DNA of 64,000 nucleotides, from positions 32,893,385 through 32,957,384 of the forward strand of contig CM070594.1 in the NCBI GenBank assembly GCA_036346395.1, given 5' to 3'. The notes under the pieces were generated by a model. The model was not told the DNA's origin. It saw only the letters and a list, made by a program, of their open reading frames with translations, and searched no databases. This document shows positions 59,650 through 64,000 of this stretch, in pieces. Position 1 is the first letter of the stretch. Each line of letters starts with the position of its first letter. The translations under genes and the position numbers were made by a program. The DNA comes from Hsuehochloa calcarea (Eukaryota > Streptophyta > Magnoliopsida > Poales > Poaceae).

Positions 59650-61070
59650 ATGGCTTTCAGAAACAATGCTGCCTGCAGGGTCTTGTTCATCCTTATGGTC
59701 GTGTGCGCCGCGAGCGCAACAAAAAGGTCCGTAGCAAAGGAGGAGAGCACTGCTCCTGCCCCTGCGCCGGAAGGCGCCGCAGAGGCGTCCGGAGCCGGCG
59801 GGACCTTCGACATCACCAAGCTCGGTGCAACCGCCGACGGCAAGGCGGACAGCACAAAGGTAATTTGTGTAAGAAACAAACTTTAATTTCCGCCATCACC
59901 GGATCCAGTGAATTGATGTCGCGGGGGTGCTTAATTTCAGGCGCTCCAGGATGCGTGGAAGTCGGCCTGCGGGGCGGCCGGGCAGCCGACGATCCTCATC
60001 CCCAAGGGCGACTTTCTGGTTGGCCCCCTCAACTTCAGCGGGCCGTGCAAAGGCGATGTCACCATCCAGCTCGATGGCACCCTGCTGGGCTCGAACGACC
60101 TGGCCAGGTACGACGCTAACTGGGTGGAGATCCTGCACGTCGACAACATTGTCATCACCGGCTCCGGCACGCTCGATGGCCAGGGCAAATCCGTCTGGAC
60201 CAAGGACTGCAAGACCTTGCCCAATGTATGTGCATGCATCCCCTATATATATATATATATTATATGGACATTCATTGGACGTCTGTAACGTATGTGCGTG
60301 CGTGCGTGCGTGTGGTGTAGACGCTGGTGCTAGACTTCGTGAAGAACGGGACCGTCTCCGGCATCACCCTACTCAATGCAAAGTTCTTCCACATCAACAT
60401 CTACATGTCCACGGAGGTCACCATCAAGAACGTGACCATCAGCGCGCCTGCAGACAGCCCCAACACCGACGGCATCCATATCGGTGACTCCTCCAATATC
60501 GCCGTCACAGGTGCGACCATCGGTACCGGAGATGACTGCATCTCCATCGGGGCGGGAAGCGCCCGCGTCAGCATCACCGGCGTGACCTGCGGTCCAGGGC
60601 AGGGCATCAGCGTGGGCTGCCTCGGGAGGTACAAGGGCGAGAAGGACGTGACCGAAGTCACCGTCAGGGACTGCGTGCTCAGGAGCAGCACAAACGGCGT
60701 CCGCATCAAGACCTACGAGGACGCGCTGTCGCCGATCACGGCGTCGAAGCTGACGTTCGAGAACATCAAGATGGAGGACGTGGCCAACCCCATCATCATC
60801 GACCAGAAGTACTGCCCCGAGAAGATTTGCAACACCAAGGGCAGCTCCATGGTCACCGTCAAGGACGTCACGTTCCGGAACATCACCGGCACGTCGTCGA
60901 CGCCAGAGGCCGTGAGCCTAATCTGCTCGGACAAGCAACCGTGCAGCGGCGTGGAGCTCCTCGACGTCAAGGTGGAGTACAGCGGCAAGAACAACAAGAC
61001 CATGGGGGTGTGCAGGAACGCCAAGGGCACTGCCAAGGGCTCCCTCGAGGCACTGGCTTGCCTGCTGTGA
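59650..61070 (+). CDS. GH28 polygalacturonase (exopolygalacturonase type), three exons, 414 aa; GHG motif changed to GQG
   Basis: GH28 exopolygalacturonases trim homogalacturonan and are abundant in grass pollen. Exons: 59650-59859 (70 codons), 59941-60225 (95), 60321-61070 (249 plus TGA), all GT-AG and phase 0. Residues 1-23 are a signal peptide (CRVLFILMVVCAASA), so it should be secreted to the wall. Then FDITKLGATADGKAD, the parallel beta-helix and the family motifs NTDG (213-216), GTGDDCISIG (D236, D237) and RIK (293-295). The third motif, GHG, reads GPGQGISVGCLG with Gln at 259 (CAG, 60600-60602). The His there is important for catalysis in characterised enzymes, so activity may be reduced or lost. 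Everything else, length included, is normal. The ATG at 59650 opens the signal peptide. Confidence 0.93.
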
Positions 61071-62064
61071 TGTGATCTCTGATCTAGTATACTAGTCTCT
61101 CTCTTTCCTTTTTATTCCGATTCTGTATATGGCTAGAGAAGAAACAGATTGGTCCCGGGGATCATCCATCTGTTTCTTTCCCTGCATTGATCACTCCCTA
61201 GAGAAGAAACAGAGAGAAGAAACAGATTGGTCCGGAGTACAGCCGGTGCGAAGCCAGAAGAACGCGAGACGTTTCATAGATTGATCTGATGATTAGTTGA
61301 ATGTTTGTTATTGAGAGTGACTATGGTACATGTGTATGTATTTTATACACTTCTCATACACCTTTTTTATGTTCTTGGACATCGCCTTTATGGTGGAAAA
61401 GTGTATTTATTTTTAATCGTACTTACTATACATATTTTGCATACACTTTTTGATGTTCTGGAATTTAAAGTGTATGTATTTTATGCACCTTACATACACT
61501 ATTTGATGTTCTCGAACGTCACCATCACGTCCAGCGACAAAATTGGGTAGAAAAAACCCAATCCAGGGTTTTTTTTAATAAAAAATACTGTTTTAAATAT
61601 GCAATACACAGTTGTTTATTTGATTTCTGTTTTGTGGTTCTTGTATGAGATGTTGGCAAAGTTCTTGCCAAATGTGGCAAACCTCCCTATGGGTTAATCC
61701 TCGATCTTTCCACCTCAAAAAGTAAGGTTTTGCTTGGCTACATGAGGGAAATCCCTCCTACAGAAAGCTTCAGACAAAAGTCAAAAGAATAATGCGCATT
61801 TGAGCAATGCATCTTTCTAGGCGACGGTCAAGACGACCATGACAGTGTTGTACATCTGAGAGCTATTTTGGTAATTTCTCAATTGAGAAAAAAAGAAAAA
61901 TAAAAATAAAAGATAAGGTGGGACCCACCTGTAATTAAGCCAGTAGGGAGGATAAGGTTAGGAGACTTAAGTCTCCAACCCTAACAAGCAGCACAACGAT
62001 TTGGGGATTTCCCCCCTTCTCTCTTGCGGCAACGCAAGCAGGCGATGTGGGCGGCCATCGCACT
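61071..62064. other. Polygalacturonase 3' region with short repeats; no further gene
   Basis: AGAGAAGAAACAGATTGGTCC occurs twice (about 61,135 and 61,212). From 61,330 to 61,520, imperfect units carry TGTATGTATTTTATACAC and CATACACTTTTTGATGTTCT in turn (about three units). No coding frame is supported. Confidence 0.5.
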
Positions 62065-62290
62065 CACTACTACAGAAAAACTCATCACAGACGGTTCGTA
62101 ACAGTCATCACAGACGGTTTTTGAACCGTCTGAAATGTTATGTCTGTGATAACTCTTATCACAGACGGTTCCAACCACGAACCATCTGTGATTCTGTAGT
62201 ATCACATACGGTTCGTGGTTGGAACCGTCTGTGATTCTGTAGAGTCACAGACGGTTCTAACCACGAACCGTCTGTGATAAGTATTTAGAC
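62065..62290. mobile_element. One end of a CACTA (En/Spm-type) transposon
   Basis: CACTACTACAGAAAAACTCA at 62065 is the typical CACTA terminus. It is followed by subterminal repeats of ATCACAGACGGTTC in both orientations (seven or more between 62,085 and 62,280), where transposase binds in this family. No opposite terminus was found within the window, so it is a truncated end or a foldback derivative. Confidence 0.7.
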
Positions 62291-62429
62291 CTAACCTAGT
62301 AGAGGTGTACAACTGGGTTCTTAGCGGCCTCCGTGCTCAGCCCCGTGTCGCCATCGTGAAAGCGTTCTGCAAGGTACAATCGGGTATTTCTGGGAAAGAC
62401 TTGTGTGGACATCAAGGGGATATGCTCCA
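62291..62429. other. Short spacer, no gene seen
   Basis: Nothing supportable between the CACTA end and the SIRE-type LTR. Confidence 0.4.
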
Positions 62430-64000
62430 GATCTTAGGATGATGTGACAATTGGCAATGACGTTAATGGTTTGTCATTTTCCATGTTTTCGGCAAAGAAA
62501 CAGTGATGTCAGGCCATAACCGGTCTGACCGGCCAGGGCGGCGGTCAGACCGGTCCATGTGGCGGTCTGACCGGCCCTAGCGGCGGTCGGACTGGCAATT
62601 TCAGATAGTGAGGTTTTGAGCTGGGCAAAAAATAGAGTGTGTAGGCAAGAGAGGGGATTCTATTGCACTTGATCTCATAATTTTTGGAGTCTCCAGTCAA
62701 AAGTTCTATTGGTTTGAAAATTCCAGTAGGTTTCGGAATTTGAGGGGTTGAAATCGGCTTTGAAAATTCCAGTAGGTTTCGGAATTTGAGGGGTTGAAAT
62801 CGGCTAAGTCCCAACTAGCGGTCTGACCGGCCAATAGGTGACGGTCGATCTGAAGCTAAAAGGGTGGTCGACCGCCCTGTGATCTCCGACGGTTTTCACT
62901 GGATCGTCGCTTTGTCGTGGCGGCGATGTTCCGTTGTTAGGTCAAAGTCATGAGTTTCAGGGCATATATGTTGCATGATGCATGTTTTGACTAACATGGG
63001 TCAAGTTGTGAAGAACTTGTTCCCAAATTCGGTTTACTTGTCTATTGTTGTGCAGGTTGCTTGGTGGTCAACAACAGTCAACGGCGAGGATGATCGGGAC
63101 TAGGCTTAGAGAGCTGAGGTCCAAAACGATCGACAATGTCAGGTGAGGTCAATGAACTCAAGCGTGACGCAAGATAGACAAGGGTGACCTATTGGCTAAT
63201 CAGCGGCGCAAGGTGTAGCTAGTTAGGTCAAGAGGCGATAAAGATGACGCATTAAAATGCGTGCGTGTGTGACCCGTTTATTTTGGACCTTAACGGGAGC
63301 CCAATTGAGTCAAACTTCTAGAAGGTCTAAGCTTCCACTATAAATAAGGGAGGGAGGTGGCTGCACCTCCGCTTCGTCTCTTTTGCTATTTTGAAACACT
63401 AATTTGTTTAGGGAGAGCTTTCGTGGAGGCTAGGGTTCTAGAGATTTTGATGTGATTTTCGTGCTCTTGGATTGAGCATTGTCCTCCATTGATGGAGTGG
63501 CTGTAAGCCCATATCATATCAAATCAATCTAGAGAAAGTTTGATCATTTCTTGTCTATTTGCGTTCTATCTCTATATTTGATGATTTTGAGTCTTTCTTT
63601 GACCCACGAGTTTTTGATTGAATTCTTCATGTGATTTAGCTTGCTGTGACATGTGGGAATATATCTAGTATCATCTTGATCATCAATCACCCACGAGTAA
63701 GATTTTGGATCGAGTTTTCGTTTTGACCCGGTTTTGAACCCTTCTTCAATCAAACGGAAAAGGATCGTTATTCTTCCAAGAATTATCACAATCTTCGATT
63801 GGAATAGGTTTCTGATATCATAGAGAAGGTGTGTTCCAACTTTCATCAAGTTTGGAGTTGTAGATCAAAAGTCTCATCTATTTGCAACTTCGTCATCGGG
63901 CTGTTTTGATCTGTTCTTCAGGCCGGCGGTCAGACCGCTCAAGGCCATCGGTCAGACCGCCAGGCAATCGGTCAGACCGCCATTGACCCAGCGATCTGAC
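62430..64000 (+). mobile_element. SIRE-type copia LTR, running out of the window
   Basis: ACAATTGGCAATGACG at about 62,449 matches ACAATTGGCAATGATT at about 53,846. GCATGTTTTGACTAACATGG and GGGTCAAGTTGTGAAGAA (62,980-63,015) match 54,200-54,230. It is packed with GGCGGTCAGACCG and GGTCTGACCGG words at 62,530-62,590 and again at 63,920-64,000. A TATA box (TATAAATA) lies at 63339-63346. The left border is blurred and the right border lies outside. Confidence 0.6.
62714..62805. repeat. Perfect 46-bp tandem duplication
   Basis: Two identical units, 62714-62759 and 62760-62805, each beginning TTGAAAATTCCAGTAGG and ending GAAATCGGCT. No mismatch between them, so the duplication is recent or is an assembly feature. 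Confidence 0.9.

Overview
The window looks like repeat-rich nuclear DNA of a grass (Poaceae), most likely rice or a close relative. Reasons: spliced plant genes with GT-AG introns (a PLATZ zinc-finger gene and a GH28 pectinase of the pollen exopolygalacturonase type), plant-only transposon protein families (MuDR transposase, plant mobile domain, GRF zinc finger), and long LTR retrotransposons of the Tekay/Del, SIRE and Tat types. The species call is inference; no tRNA, rRNA, organellar or bacterial gene was seen.

Layout. 1-1.9 kb: minus-strand gypsy LTR with a 334-bp tandem duplication. 1.9-4.3 kb: a poorly classified repeat and a possible truncated gene end. 4.3-6.5 kb: old Tekay-like LTR. 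7.9-20.2 kb and 26.7-49.1 kb: two copies of one ~2.5-kb block (a minus-strand gypsy LTR joined to the 5' part of a minus-strand gene). Copy 1 is split by a 9.8-kb Mutator-like element (MULE; 97-bp terminal inverted repeats, 9-bp target duplication). Copy 2 is split by a 19.9-kb Ty3/gypsy array of LTR-internal-LTR-internal-LTR form with one 5-bp target duplication. Each copy holds the empty site of the other insertion. Between them (20.2-26.5 kb) lies a 5'-truncated Ty1/copia SIRE-type element with its 3' LTR.

49.1-51.2 kb: two hAT-like non-autonomous elements. 51.9-53.0 kb: an intact three-exon PLATZ gene (210 aa). 53.8-59.2 kb: a nest of broken elements (SIRE LTR, Tekay LTR, 3' end of a Tat-type element with an antisense ORF and a 78-bp minisatellite, a MITE, and a minus-strand gypsy integrase piece). 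59.65-61.07 kb: an intact-frame three-exon polygalacturonase gene (414 aa) whose GHG active-site motif reads GQG. 62.07 kb: one CACTA transposon end. 62.4-64 kb: another SIRE-type LTR.

The two host genes are open and correctly spliced on paper, while nearly every transposon reading frame is broken. Many breaks fall where one copy has CAG or CTG and the other has CG, ACG or CGG. That points either to decay linked to CHG methylation or to base-calling error at methylated cytosines in the assembly. The most interesting objects are the MULE that seems to carry transposase, plant mobile domain and GRF zinc-finger genes together; accessory and LTR-internal acidic ORFs of the gypsy array; and SIRE LTRs that each carry their own near-palindromic repeat word.
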